Assembly (NCBI RefSeq): GCF_900172235.1
Contig: NZ_FWFQ01000008.1
Span: 1 to 64,000, forward strand
From: Pseudoruegeria aquimaris
GTDB taxonomy: Bacteria; Pseudomonadota; Alphaproteobacteria; Rhodobacterales; Rhodobacteraceae
DNA: 64,000 nucleotides
Direction: 5' to 3'
Position 1 is the first letter of the stretch. Each line of letters starts with the position of its first letter. Made by a program: the position numbers and the translations under genes. The notes under the pieces are model-generated. The model did not search any database. It saw only the letters and a program-made list of their open reading frames with translations, and was not told where the DNA came from. Shown piece by piece: positions 16,910 through 24,513 of the stretch.

Positions 16910-17275
16910 ATGCGGGTTCTGATCGTGGAAAGCGATCCGGGGCTTGGAGACGTGTGGCAACGCCACATCGAACGCCAGGGCTGCCGGGTCAGCCGCGCCA
17001 GCAGCGAGGGCGAGGCCATCGCCGCCCTGCGCGATGCGAAAACGCCGGTCAACGTGATCATTCTCAACCTGTTCCTGCAGGGGGGCAGCGCGCTGGCGGT
17101 CGCGGATTACGCCAGCTACCGGCATCCGGAGGCGCGGGTGATATTCGTCACCTCGACGAGCTTCTTCTCGGATGGATCGCTCTTCGCGCTTGCGCCCAAC
17201 GCCTGCGCCTACGTGCGCACCAACACGCCGCCGGAAGACCTTGCGGCGATGGCGGGGCACTACGCGGCCAACTGA
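16910..17275 (+). CDS. Single-domain response-regulator-like protein (pseudo-receiver)
   Basis: The 121-aa product is one receiver (CheY-like) domain and nothing else. The fold is clear: MRVLIVESDPG for strand 1, VNVIILNLFLQGGSA for strand 3 and VIFVTSTS for strand 4. The phosphoacceptor aspartate is replaced by Asn53, and the conserved Lys before strand 5's turn is replaced in YVRTNTPPEDL, so normal phosphorylation is unlikely. The start at 16910 has a strong ggaggtga site; an earlier in-frame ATG is less well placed. It may act by binding a partner. A CtrA-type box precedes it. Confidence 0.8.
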   Translation: MRVLIVESDPGLGDVWQRHIERQGCRVSRASSEGEAIAALRDAKTPVNVIILNLFLQGGSALAVADYASYRHPEARVIFVTSTSFFSDGSLFALAPNACAYVRTNTPPEDLAAMAGHYAAN

Positions 17276-18246
17276 TCGCGCCCGTGAGGGGCATCGAAAT
17301 CCAGCACCGGGTTGATCGGGATGATGCGGTGCGGATTGATGCTTTCGTGGCTGTAGTGGTAGTGGCGCACGATGTGATCGAAGTTCACCGTCCCGCGCAC
17401 GCCGGGGTATTGATACAGCTCTCGGGTATAGGCCCAGAGGTTGGGAAAATCGATCAGCCGGTTGCGGTTGCACTTGAAATGCAGGTGGTAGACCGGATCG
17501 AAGCGCAGAAGCGTGGGCAGCAGGCGCCAGTCGGCCTCGGTGATGCTATTACCCACGAGGAAGCGCCGGCGCGAGAGCCGGTCCTCCAGCCAGTCCATCG
17601 TTTCGAAAAGCGCGCCCACGGCCTCGTCATAGGCGGCCTGGGTGGTGGCGAAGCCCGACTTGTAGACGCCGTTGTTGAGCGTGTCGTAGATGCGGGCGTT
17701 CACCTCCTCGATCTCCGCGCGCAGTTCCTCGGGCCAGAAATCCTGCGTGTTGCCGGTCAGTCCGTTGAAGGCGGAGTTGAACATGCGGATGATCTCGGAG
17801 CTTTCGTTGGAGACGATCGTGCCGCGCGCCTTGTCCCAGAGTACCGGCACCGTGGCGCGGCCGGAGACATCGGGCCTGGCCTTCACGTAGAGATCGCGCA
17901 CGAAGGCGGCGCCGTTGATCGGATCCCCCGTGGCGCCGGGCCAGTCGTCGGCGAAGCTCCAGCCGTCGGAGAGCATGTCGGGATGCACCACAGAGACGCC
18001 GATGTGGGGCTCCAAGCCCTTGATTGCGCGGAAGATCAGGGTGCGGTGCGCCCAGGGGCAGGCGTAGGAGACATAGAGGTGGTAGCGCCCGCTTTCGGCA
18101 GCAAAGCCGCCGTCGCCGCTGGGGCCGGGGGCGCCGTCGGGCGTGATCCAATTGCGAAAGCCCGCGGTGGAGCGGACGAACTTTCCGCCCGTCGATTTGG
18201 TGTCATACCAGGTGTCCTGCCAGACACCGTTCACAAGCTGGCCCAT
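17260..18246 (-). CDS. Glutathionyl-hydroquinone reductase (Xi-class GST, YqjG/ECM4 type)
   Basis: This 328-aa cytoplasmic enzyme reduces glutathionyl-hydroquinones with GSH. The catalytic cysteine lies in YVSYACPWAHRTLIFR (about residues 52-67). Other Xi-class marks are VPVLWDKARGTIVSNESSEIIRMFN and the C-terminal helical domain with DWRLLPTLLRFDPVYHLHFKCN. The start at 18246 matches the family N-terminus MGQLVNGVWQDTWYD. Its 3' end overlaps the pseudo-receiver gene by 16 bp in convergent orientation. No evident link to the B12 genes around it. Confidence 0.94.
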   Translation of the reverse strand: MGQLVNGVWQDTWYDTKSTGGKFVRSTAGFRNWITPDGAPGPSGDGGFAAESGRYHLYVSYACPWAHRTLIFRAIKGLEPHIGVSVVHPDMLSDGWSFADDWPGATGDPINGAAFVRDLYVKARPDVSGRATVPVLWDKARGTIVSNESSEIIRMFNSAFNGLTGNTQDFWPEELRAEIEEVNARIYDTLNNGVYKSGFATTQAAYDEAVGALFETMDWLEDRLSRRRFLVGNSITEADWRLLPTLLRFDPVYHLHFKCNRNRLIDFPNLWAYTRELYQYPGVRGTVNFDHIVRHYHYSHESINPHRIIPINPVLDFDAPHGRDQLAA

Positions 18247-18590
18247 GGCGCTCTCCTCATGTCGTCTCATCGTCAATCTAGCCATGCGCGGGCGGACCGC
18301 CACCGGCGCAGGCGCGCAGGAGGGGTGCGCAGGCGCACGAAATGGCCCGGGCCCAAGAGCAGGCGCGGCGGAGGGCGACGTGTCGGAAACATGCGGCACT
18401 GCGGCGCGTTTTCCGTTGCCCCATGCGCCGCGCTTCTCTACACCGGGCGCAGACGAAGCCCCACGGGGCCGGAAAGGAGTGCCTTTCCCGTGTCGACCCA
18501 CGCAGGGGACGCGGGCAGGCGTCGTCGGAAGGCCGCCTCCGAGGGCGGCCCGGCTTCCTGCATCCGGCCCACCGCGCCAGAAGGAGCCGC
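18247..18590. other. Divergent intergenic region (GSH-hydroquinone reductase / B12 operon)
   Basis: 344 bases without a gene. The left part should hold the minus-strand promoter of the reductase. For the plus strand a candidate sigma70 promoter is TTGCCC (18416-18421), a 17-base spacer, and TACACC (18439-18444). From the predicted start on, the sequence folds into a row of hairpins (separate entry). No standard B12 aptamer parts (GCCACTG box, CAGGAGACC end) are present. Confidence 0.6.
18451..18590 (+). promoter_or_regulatory. Hairpin-rich 5' leader of the DUF6732-cbiX-cob operon
   Basis: Five consecutive stem-loops can be drawn: GCCC-cacg-GGGC (18458-18469); GGAAAGG-agtg-CCTTTCC (18471-18488), 7 perfect pairs; CGTG-tcgacc-CACG (18489-18502); GACGC-gggcag-GCGTC (18508-18523); and a long one (18527-18558) with inner stem GCCGCC/GGCGGC, outer stem GGAAG/CTTCC and a CCGG bulge. 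They fill the space between the predicted transcript start and the ribosome site aaggag. A regulatory RNA is suspected. It is not a recognisable cobalamin riboswitch. Confidence 0.4.
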
Positions 18591-18830
18591 ATGATGAAAG
18601 CCCCCCTGATTTGCCTGATCCCGGGCGCCTTTGCCTTCCCCGGCCTCGCCGCCGCGCACACCGGCCATATCGCCGAAGTGGCGGGCCACGATCACTGGGT
18701 GGCCGGGGCTGCCATCGGCGCGGCCATCGCGATTTCGCTCTGGGCGGCGCTCAAGGGCGGGCGCAAGGCGGAAAGCGAGCCCGAGGCTGCCGAGGATGAA
18801 GCCGCCGACGCCACCCCGCAGGAGTCCTGA
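18591..18830 (+). CDS. DUF6732-type small membrane protein
   Basis: A 79-aa protein with a signal or first membrane segment (residues about 5-23, ending AAAHTGH), a short His-containing loop (HTGHIAEVAGHDHWVAG), a second helix (about 38-56) and an acidic tail. Such proteins head B12 operons in Rhodobacterales; the histidines suggest metal contact, but no function is proven. Two ATGs lie in tandem (18591, 18594); aaggag favours the second slightly. It ends 3 bp before cbiX. Confidence 0.75.
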   Translation: MMKAPLICLIPGAFAFPGLAAAHTGHIAEVAGHDHWVAGAAIGAAIAISLWAALKGGRKAESEPEAAEDEAADATPQES

Positions 18831-18833
18831 TCC

Positions 18834-20081
18834 ATGACAGCCCCCAAGACAGGCGTGATGATCTGCGGCCACGGCTCGCGCAGCCAGGCCGCCGTGGACG
18901 AGTTTGCCGTGCTGGCCGAGAAACTCCCCGCGCTGCTGCCCCCGGAATGGGAGGTGGACTACGGCTACCTCGAATTCGCCAACCCGGTGATCCGCGACGG
19001 TCTGGACCGCCTGCGCGAAAAGGGCTGCGAACGCATCCTCGCGGTGCCGGGGATGCTCTTTGCCGCGATGCACGCCAAGAACGACATTCCCACCGTGCTC
19101 AACAGCTACGCCGCCCGGCACGGCATCGAAGTGCGCTATGGGCGCGAGTTGGGCGTGGATCCCAAGATGGTCGCCGCCGCCGCGGGGCGCATCCGCGAGG
19201 CCGTGGCGCAGGCCGATGCCGAAAACGGTGAGGTGCCGCTGGAGGAAACCTGCCTCGTGGTGATCGGGCGCGGCGCCTCGGACCCGGACGCCAACGCCAA
19301 TGTGGCCAAGATCGCGCGCCTGCTCCATGAAGGCATCGGCTTCGGCTGGTGCGAGGTGGGCTATTCCGGCGTCACTTTCCCGCTGGTGGAGCCCTGCCTG
19401 CAACACGCCGCGAAACTGGGCTACAGGCGCATCGTCGTCTTCCCCTATTTCCTCTTCACCGGCATCCTGATCGACCGCATCTACGGCTTCACGGATCAGG
19501 TGGCGGCCGAACACCCCGGCATCGAATTCGTCAAGGCGGGCTACCTGAACGATCACCCCAAGGTGCTGGAAACCTTCGCCGAGCGCGTGCGCGAGCAGGC
19601 CGGGGCCAAACCGCCGCCCAACTGCGGCACCTGCGGCTACCGCGCCCAGGTGCTTTCGATCGAGGGGCAGGCGCCGGTGCATGTCTCCGCCGAGGCGCGC
19701 GCAAGCCACCCGGCTTTCGCCGAAACGCCGCCGCCCACCTGCGTCATGTGCAAATACCGCACCGAGGTGCTGGGATTCGAGGCCGAACGCGGCGCCGTGC
19801 AGGAAAGCCACCACCACCACGTCGAAGGGCAGGGCGCCTCCGCCCCCGGCTCCAACGTGGCCGATTGCACCCTGTGCGAAAGCTTCTGCACCGGCCTCTG
19901 CCGGCTCGAAATGGCGCACCATCACCATCATCACCACCACGGCGACGGGCACCATCATCACCACCATCATCATGATCACACCCACGATCACGGTGACGGC
20001 CACCACCATCATCATCATCCGGAATACCCCCACGCCAAACACCCGCACGGGCCCGAAAGCGCCCGCAAGGCAAAGGCGTGA
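18834..20081 (+). CDS. cbiX: Sirohydrochlorin cobaltochelatase CbiX/CobX with His-rich tail
   Basis: CbiX inserts Co2+ into sirohydrochlorin, the early cobalt step of the oxygen-independent route. The 415-aa product has the two half-domains of CbiX_L, with active-site-type segments GVMICGHGSRS near the start and CLVVIGRGASDPDANA in the second half. The C-terminal third holds cysteine motifs CGTCGYR (about residue 264), CVMCKYR (about 304) and CTLCESFCTGLC (about 345), able to hold an Fe-S cluster, then an extreme histidine tract (over 25 His in the last 60 residues). Long CbiX proteins with an Fe-S site and a His tail are known. It is the second gene of the operon and is followed by cobH after a 75-bp gap containing a repeat. 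Confidence 0.94.
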   Translation: MTAPKTGVMICGHGSRSQAAVDEFAVLAEKLPALLPPEWEVDYGYLEFANPVIRDGLDRLREKGCERILAVPGMLFAAMHAKNDIPTVLNSYAARHGIEVRYGRELGVDPKMVAAAAGRIREAVAQADAENGEVPLEETCLVVIGRGASDPDANANVAKIARLLHEGIGFGWCEVGYSGVTFPLVEPCLQHAAKLGYRRIVVFPYFLFTGILIDRIYGFTDQVAAEHPGIEFVKAGYLNDHPKVLETFAERVREQAGAKPPPNCGTCGYRAQVLSIEGQAPVHVSAEARASHPAFAETPPPTCVMCKYRTEVLGFEAERGAVQESHHHHVEGQGASAPGSNVADCTLCESFCTGLCRLEMAHHHHHHHHGDGHHHHHHHHDHTHDHGDGHHHHHHPEYPHAKHPHGPESARKAKA

Positions 20082-20088
20082 ACGGGCC

Positions 20089-20132
20089 CACTTCGTTCTT
20101 CAAATATCCCCGCCGGAGGCTTCCCAGCCTCC
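20089..20132 (+). repeat. Dispersed hairpin/AAATATCC repeat, copy 4
   Basis: Core ACTTCGTTCTTCAAATATCC with CCGCCGGAGGC following, then hairpin GGAGGC-ttccca-GCCTCC (20115-20132). It fills most of the cbiX-cobH gap in an otherwise overlapping operon, so it is transcribed and could affect mRNA stability between the two genes. Confidence 0.8.
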
Positions 20133-20156
20133 CGCCAGATCCGAGGCAGGGCAAAA

Positions 20157-20801
20157 ATGCGCCCCTATGAGAAAGACCCGAAGGCGATCTACGCCGAAAG
20201 CTTCGCCACCGTCCGGCGCGAGGCGCGGCTCGATCGCTTCCCGCCCGGCATGGAGCGGCTGGCGATCCGCCTGATCCACGCCTGTGGCATGGTCGAGGTG
20301 GCCGACCGCCTGGCCTTCTCCGAAAATGCCTACCGCAGCGGGCAGGCCGCGCTCGCCGCCGGCGCGCCGATCCTCTGCGATTGCGAGATGGTGGGCGCGG
20401 GCATCATCCGCCGCTACCTTCCGGCGGAAAACGACGTGATCGTCACCCTCAACGATCCGCGCGTGCCGGGCATGGCGCAGGAGATCGGCAACACCCGCTC
20501 CGCCGCCGCCGTCGAGCTTTGGGCCGAACATCTGGAGGGCGCGGTCGTCGCGATCGGCAACGCGCCCACCGCGCTCTTTCACCTGCTCGAACTGCTCGAT
20601 GCCGGCGCGCCGAAACCCGCCGTGATCCTCGGCTTCCCGGTGGGCTTCGTCGGCGCGGCGGAAAGCAAGGCCGAACTGGCGGCCAATCCGCGCGGCTGCG
20701 ATTTCGTCGCCCTGCGCGGGCGGCGCGGCGGCTCCGCCATCGCCTCGGCCGCCGTGAACGCGCTGGCCGCGGGCCTGCCCGAAGAAGGAAAACTGCAATG
20801 A
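20157..20801 (+). CDS. cobH: Precorrin-8X methylmutase CobH
   Basis: CobH moves a methyl group from C-11 to C-12, converting precorrin-8X to hydrogenobyrinic acid. The 214-aa product has the conserved active-site His41 in IRLIHACGMVEV, the DCEMVGAGI segment and IGNAPTALFHLLEL (about residues 122-135), with the end-piece GFPVGFVGAAESK. Length is normal. Its stop overlaps the cobL start by ATGA. Confidence 0.97.
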   Translation: MRPYEKDPKAIYAESFATVRREARLDRFPPGMERLAIRLIHACGMVEVADRLAFSENAYRSGQAALAAGAPILCDCEMVGAGIIRRYLPAENDVIVTLNDPRVPGMAQEIGNTRSAAAVELWAEHLEGAVVAIGNAPTALFHLLELLDAGAPKPAVILGFPVGFVGAAESKAELAANPRGCDFVALRGRRGGSAIASAAVNALAAGLPEEGKLQ

Positions 20802-22003
20802 GCACCCACCCCTGGCTGCATATCGTCGGCATCGGCGAAGACGGGATGGACGGTCTCACCCCCGCCACCCGTGCCGTCGTGGAGGCCGCCGAGGTCATCA
20901 TCGGCGGCGAGCGCCACCACGCGCTTTCGGAAAGCCTCACGGCGGAGCGCCTCGCATGGCCTTCGCCCTTTGATGCGCTGATCGACCAACTCGAAGGCCT
21001 CAAGGGCCGGCGGGTGGTGGTCTTGGCCACGGGCGATCCGCTCTGGTATTCCGTCGGTGCGCGCATCGGCCGGGCGATCCCGCCGGGGGAGATCACCTAT
21101 CACCCGCAGCTCTCGGCCTTCCAGCTGGCGGCGGCGCGCATGGGCTGGTCGATGGCGGATCTGGAAACGCTCACGGTGCACGGCCGCCCGGTGGAGCAGA
21201 TGATCGCCTTCATCCAGCCCCACCAGCGCCTGCTGATCCTCACCACCGGCGCCGAGACGCCGGCCCAGATCGCGCGCTTCCTCACCGAGCGGGGTTTCGG
21301 CGAAAGCCGCATGACCGTTCTGGCGGCCATGGGCGGGGAACGGGAAGAACGTTTCGACGGGCTGGCGAAGGACTGGAGCCACGAGGTTCCCGCCTTCAAC
21401 ACGCTGGCGGTGGAATGCATCGCCTCTCCCGAGGCCGCGCTGCTGCCGCGGGTGCCGGGGCTGTCGGATGATCTCTTCCAGCACGACGGCACCATGACGA
21501 AACGCGAGGTCCGCGCGGCCACGCTGGCCAAGCTCATGCCCATGCGCGGCGCCCTGCTGTGGGACATCGGCACCGGCTGCGGCTCCGTCGCCGTGGAGTG
21601 GATGCGCGCGGCCCGCTACGCCCGCGCCATCGGCATCGAGCCCCGCGCCGACCGGCGCGCCATGGCCGCGGCCAACGCGCTGGCGCTGGGCACACCCAAG
21701 CTGGACCTGCGGGACGGCACCGTGCCCGCGGCGCTTGAGGGGCTGGAGGCGCCGGATGCGATCTTCATCGGCGGCGGCCTCTCGCGTGAAACCTTCGAGG
21801 CCGCCTGGGCGGCCCTGCGCCCGCTGGGCCGGCTCGTGGCCAATGCGGTGACGCTGGAAAGCGAAGCCATCCTCGTGGCGCTGCACAAGGAATACGGCGG
21901 CGATCTGGTGAAGCTCTCGGTGCACCGGGCCGAGCCCGTCGGCCCACGCACCGGCTGGCGGCCGCTGATGCCCGTCACCCAGTGGAGCCTGATCAAGCGA
22001 TGA
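20798..22003 (+). CDS. cobL: Precorrin-6Y C5,15-methyltransferase (decarboxylating) CobL
   Basis: CobL methylates C-5 and C-15 and removes the C-12 acetate carboxyl of precorrin-6Y. The 401-aa product has both expected domains: an N-terminal tetrapyrrole methylase (CbiE-like, VVVLATGDPLWYSVG near residue 70) and a C-terminal CbiT-like Rossmann methyltransferase (WDIGTGCGSVAVEW near 253, then IFIGGGLSRETFE). The start at 20798 has gaaggaaa upstream. Both ends overlap neighbours by 4 bp. Confidence 0.97.
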   Translation: MSTHPWLHIVGIGEDGMDGLTPATRAVVEAAEVIIGGERHHALSESLTAERLAWPSPFDALIDQLEGLKGRRVVVLATGDPLWYSVGARIGRAIPPGEITYHPQLSAFQLAAARMGWSMADLETLTVHGRPVEQMIAFIQPHQRLLILTTGAETPAQIARFLTERGFGESRMTVLAAMGGEREERFDGLAKDWSHEVPAFNTLAVECIASPEAALLPRVPGLSDDLFQHDGTMTKREVRAATLAKLMPMRGALLWDIGTGCGSVAVEWMRAARYARAIGIEPRADRRAMAAANALALGTPKLDLRDGTVPAALEGLEAPDAIFIGGGLSRETFEAAWAALRPLGRLVANAVTLESEAILVALHKEYGGDLVKLSVHRAEPVGPRTGWRPLMPVTQWSLIKR

Positions 22004-22707
22004 CAGCCCCCGGAAAGCTCTACGGAGTCGGCCTCGGCCCCGGCAACCCGGAGTTGATGACCCTCAAGGCCCATCGCCTGATCGCAAATGCCACCACCGT
22101 GGCCTATCCGGCGCTGGCCGGTGGCGAAAGCTTCGCCCGCCGCATCGCCGCCGGCGTGATCCCCGCCGGCGCGCGGGAAATCGTGATGGACGTGCCGATG
22201 ACGCCGGCCCGCGAACCGGCGCAGGCCGCCTACGACAAGGGCGCGGCCGAAATCGCCGCCGTGCTGGAGGCGGGGGAGGATGTCGTCTGCCTCTGCGAGG
22301 GCGATCCCTTCTTCTACGGCTCCTTCATGTATCTCTTCGCGCGGCTTTCGCAGCGGTTCGAGGTGGAGGTTGTGCCCGGCGTGACCTCCGTCACCGCCTG
22401 CGCGGCGGAAGCCGGCATGCCGCTGTCGGCCCGCAACGAGCGCGTCACCATCCTGCCCGGGCCGCTGCCCGAGGAAGAGCTGCGCGCCCGCGTGGAGGGT
22501 GCCGAAAGCGTGGTGCTGATGAAGGTGGGCCGCCACCTGCCCAAGATCCGGCGCGTGTTCGACGGCCTCGGCCTCACCCACCGCGCCACCTACGTGGAGC
22601 GCGCGACGCTGCCCGAGCAGAAGGTGCTCCCCCTGAGCGAAGCCCCTGAAACCGCGCCCTATTTCTCGATGATCCTGCTGACGAAAGGTGCCGATCCATG
22701 GCTCTGA
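22000..22707 (+). CDS. cobI: Precorrin-2 C20-methyltransferase CobI
   Basis: A 235-aa tetrapyrrole methylase that uses S-adenosylmethionine to methylate C-20 of precorrin-2 (or Co-precorrin-2). Motifs: YGVGLGPGNPELMTLKA at residues 7-23, CEGDPFFYGSFMYLF (the GDP loop) and EVVPGVTSVTACAAEAGMPL. The start in the CobL stop (ATGA) is preferred to an earlier in-frame ATG inside cobL. It overlaps the next gene by 10 bp. Confidence 0.97.
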   Translation: MTAPGKLYGVGLGPGNPELMTLKAHRLIANATTVAYPALAGGESFARRIAAGVIPAGAREIVMDVPMTPAREPAQAAYDKGAAEIAAVLEAGEDVVCLCEGDPFFYGSFMYLFARLSQRFEVEVVPGVTSVTACAAEAGMPLSARNERVTILPGPLPEEELRARVEGAESVVLMKVGRHLPKIRRVFDGLGLTHRATYVERATLPEQKVLPLSEAPETAPYFSMILLTKGADPWL

Positions 22708-24500
22708 CCCCCATCGTGATCTGCCTCAACCGCTCCGGCGAGGCCACCGCCCACCGCGTGGCGCAGGCGCTGGATTCGCCCGTCCACGGCCGCGAGGGCC
22801 GGGTGGACGCGGCCGACGCCTTCTTCCCGGACGCGCTGGAGCACATCCGCACGCTCTTTGCCGCCGGCACGCCGGTGATCGGCGTCTGCGCCGCCGGGAT
22901 CCTGATCCGCGCCGTCGCGCCCTTGCTGGCGGACAAGACCAAGGAGCCGCCTGTGGTGGCCGTGTCTGACGACGGCGGCGTCGTGGTGCCGCTCTTGGGC
23001 GGCCATCGCGGGGCCAACCGCCTTGCGAACGAAATCGCGCAGGCGCTGGAAGCCACCGCCGCCGTCACCACCGCGGGGGACGTAGCGCTCGGCGTGGCGC
23101 TGGACGCGCCGCCGGCAGGCTACCGGCTGGCCAACCCGCAGGACGCGAAATCGGTGATGGCGCGGCTCCTGGCGGGGGAGACCCCGCGCGTGATCGGCGA
23201 GAACATCTTCGGGTTGGAGGCATCGGAGTCCGGCACGCTCACCCTTTCGGTGGGGGCGGCGCCCTCGCAGGCCGATCTCCGTTATCACCCGCAGAGCCAT
23301 GCGCTCGGGCTGGGCTGCGCGCGCAATGCCGATCCGGAAGAGCTTTGGGCGCTGGTGCAGGAGGTGCTCGCCGAGGCCAACATCGCGCCGGAGGCCGTGG
23401 CCAGTGTCAACTCCATCGACCTGAAGGGCGACGAGCCGGCGATGAACGTGGTCGCACGGCGCCTCGGGGTGCCGCTGCGCCTGTTCACCGCGCAGGAACT
23501 GGAAGCGCAGGCCGCGCGGCTGGAAAACCCCTCTGAGGTCGTCTTTGCCGAAGTCGGCTGCCACGGCGTGAGCGAAGGCGCGGCGCTGGCAGCGGCTGGG
23601 GCGGGCGCGACGCTTGCCGTCGCCAAGCGCAAGACGGCCAATGCCACGGCCGCGCTGGCGAAGGCCCCGGCACCGATCCTCGATCTGCCGGGCCGCGCGC
23701 GCGGGCGGCTTTCGATCATCGGTATCGGCCCCGGCCAGCACTCCTGGCGCACGCCCGAGGCCAGCGCGCTGGTGGCGCAGGCCGAGGAACTGGTGGGCTA
23801 CGGTCTCTACATCGATCTGCTCGGCCCGCTGGCGGCCGGCAAGGCGCGCTCCGATTTCCCGCTGGGCGGCGAGGAAGACCGCTGCCGCTATGCGCTGGAA
23901 CAGGCCGGCAAGGGCAAGAACGTGGCCCTGATCTGCTCCGGCGATGCCGGCATCTACGCCATGGGCGCGCTGGTCTTCGAACTGCTGGACCGCGGCCCCG
24001 AGGCCATGGGCGTTTCGGATGCCGCCCGCCGTGTGGAGGTGATCTGCACCCCCGGCGTTTCCGCCCTGCAAGGGGCGGCGGCCCGCGCGGGCGCGCCGCT
24101 TGGGCATGATTTCTGCGCAATCTCGCTTTCGGATCTGCTCACCCCGCGCGAAGACATCGTGAAGCGCCTGCATGCCGCCGCCGAGGGCGATTTCGTGATT
24201 GCCTTCTACAACCCTGTCTCCATGCGCCGCCGCACCCTGCTGGCAGAGGCCCGCGACATCCTGCTCAAGCACCGCCCGGCCGATACGCCGGTGATGCTGG
24301 CTTCCTCGCTGGGCCGCCCGGAAGAACACATCCGCTACCGCAAGCTGAGCGAGCTGGAAGTGGACGAGGTGGACATGCTCACCGTGGTTCTGGTGGGCTC
24401 CTCGCATTCCCGGCTCGCGCAGCTGGGGGAGGGGCCGCGCATGTTCACCCCGCGCGGCTATGCCCGCAAGATCGACGGCGATCTCGCCAAACCGGCTTAG
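22698..24500 (+). CDS. cobJ: CbiG-CobJ fusion: cobalt-precorrin-5A hydrolase / precorrin-3B C17-methyltransferase
   Basis: One 600-aa polypeptide joins two steps. Residues 1 to about 325 are CbiG: a GVCAAGILIRAVAPLLADKTKEPPVV core and the C-terminal CobE/CbiG_C part with LGCARNADPEEL. Residues about 334-600 are CobJ, the ring-contracting C17 methyltransferase (SIIGIGPGQHSWRTPEA, ICSGDAGIYAMGALV, EVICTPGVSALQGAAARAGAPLGHDFCAISLSD). CbiG opens the delta-lactone of cobalt-precorrin-5A in the anaerobic route. The Ala-rich linker near 315-332 marks the fusion joint. Such fusions are known in several bacteria. Confidence 0.95.
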   Translation: MALTPIVICLNRSGEATAHRVAQALDSPVHGREGRVDAADAFFPDALEHIRTLFAAGTPVIGVCAAGILIRAVAPLLADKTKEPPVVAVSDDGGVVVPLLGGHRGANRLANEIAQALEATAAVTTAGDVALGVALDAPPAGYRLANPQDAKSVMARLLAGETPRVIGENIFGLEASESGTLTLSVGAAPSQADLRYHPQSHALGLGCARNADPEELWALVQEVLAEANIAPEAVASVNSIDLKGDEPAMNVVARRLGVPLRLFTAQELEAQAARLENPSEVVFAEVGCHGVSEGAALAAAGAGATLAVAKRKTANATAALAKAPAPILDLPGRARGRLSIIGIGPGQHSWRTPEASALVAQAEELVGYGLYIDLLGPLAAGKARSDFPLGGEEDRCRYALEQAGKGKNVALICSGDAGIYAMGALVFELLDRGPEAMGVSDAARRVEVICTPGVSALQGAAARAGAPLGHDFCAISLSDLLTPREDIVKRLHAAAEGDFVIAFYNPVSMRRRTLLAEARDILLKHRPADTPVMLASSLGRPEEHIRYRKLSELEVDEVDMLTVVLVGSSHSRLAQLGEGPRMFTPRGYARKIDGDLAKPA

Positions 24501-24513
24501 GAAGGAAAAAACC

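Noticed and set aside
18395-18401. GGCACTG resembling the B12 box GCCACTG upstream of the second cob operon
   Set aside because: One mismatch in a fixed motif, it lies before the likely transcription start, and no other aptamer element is near.
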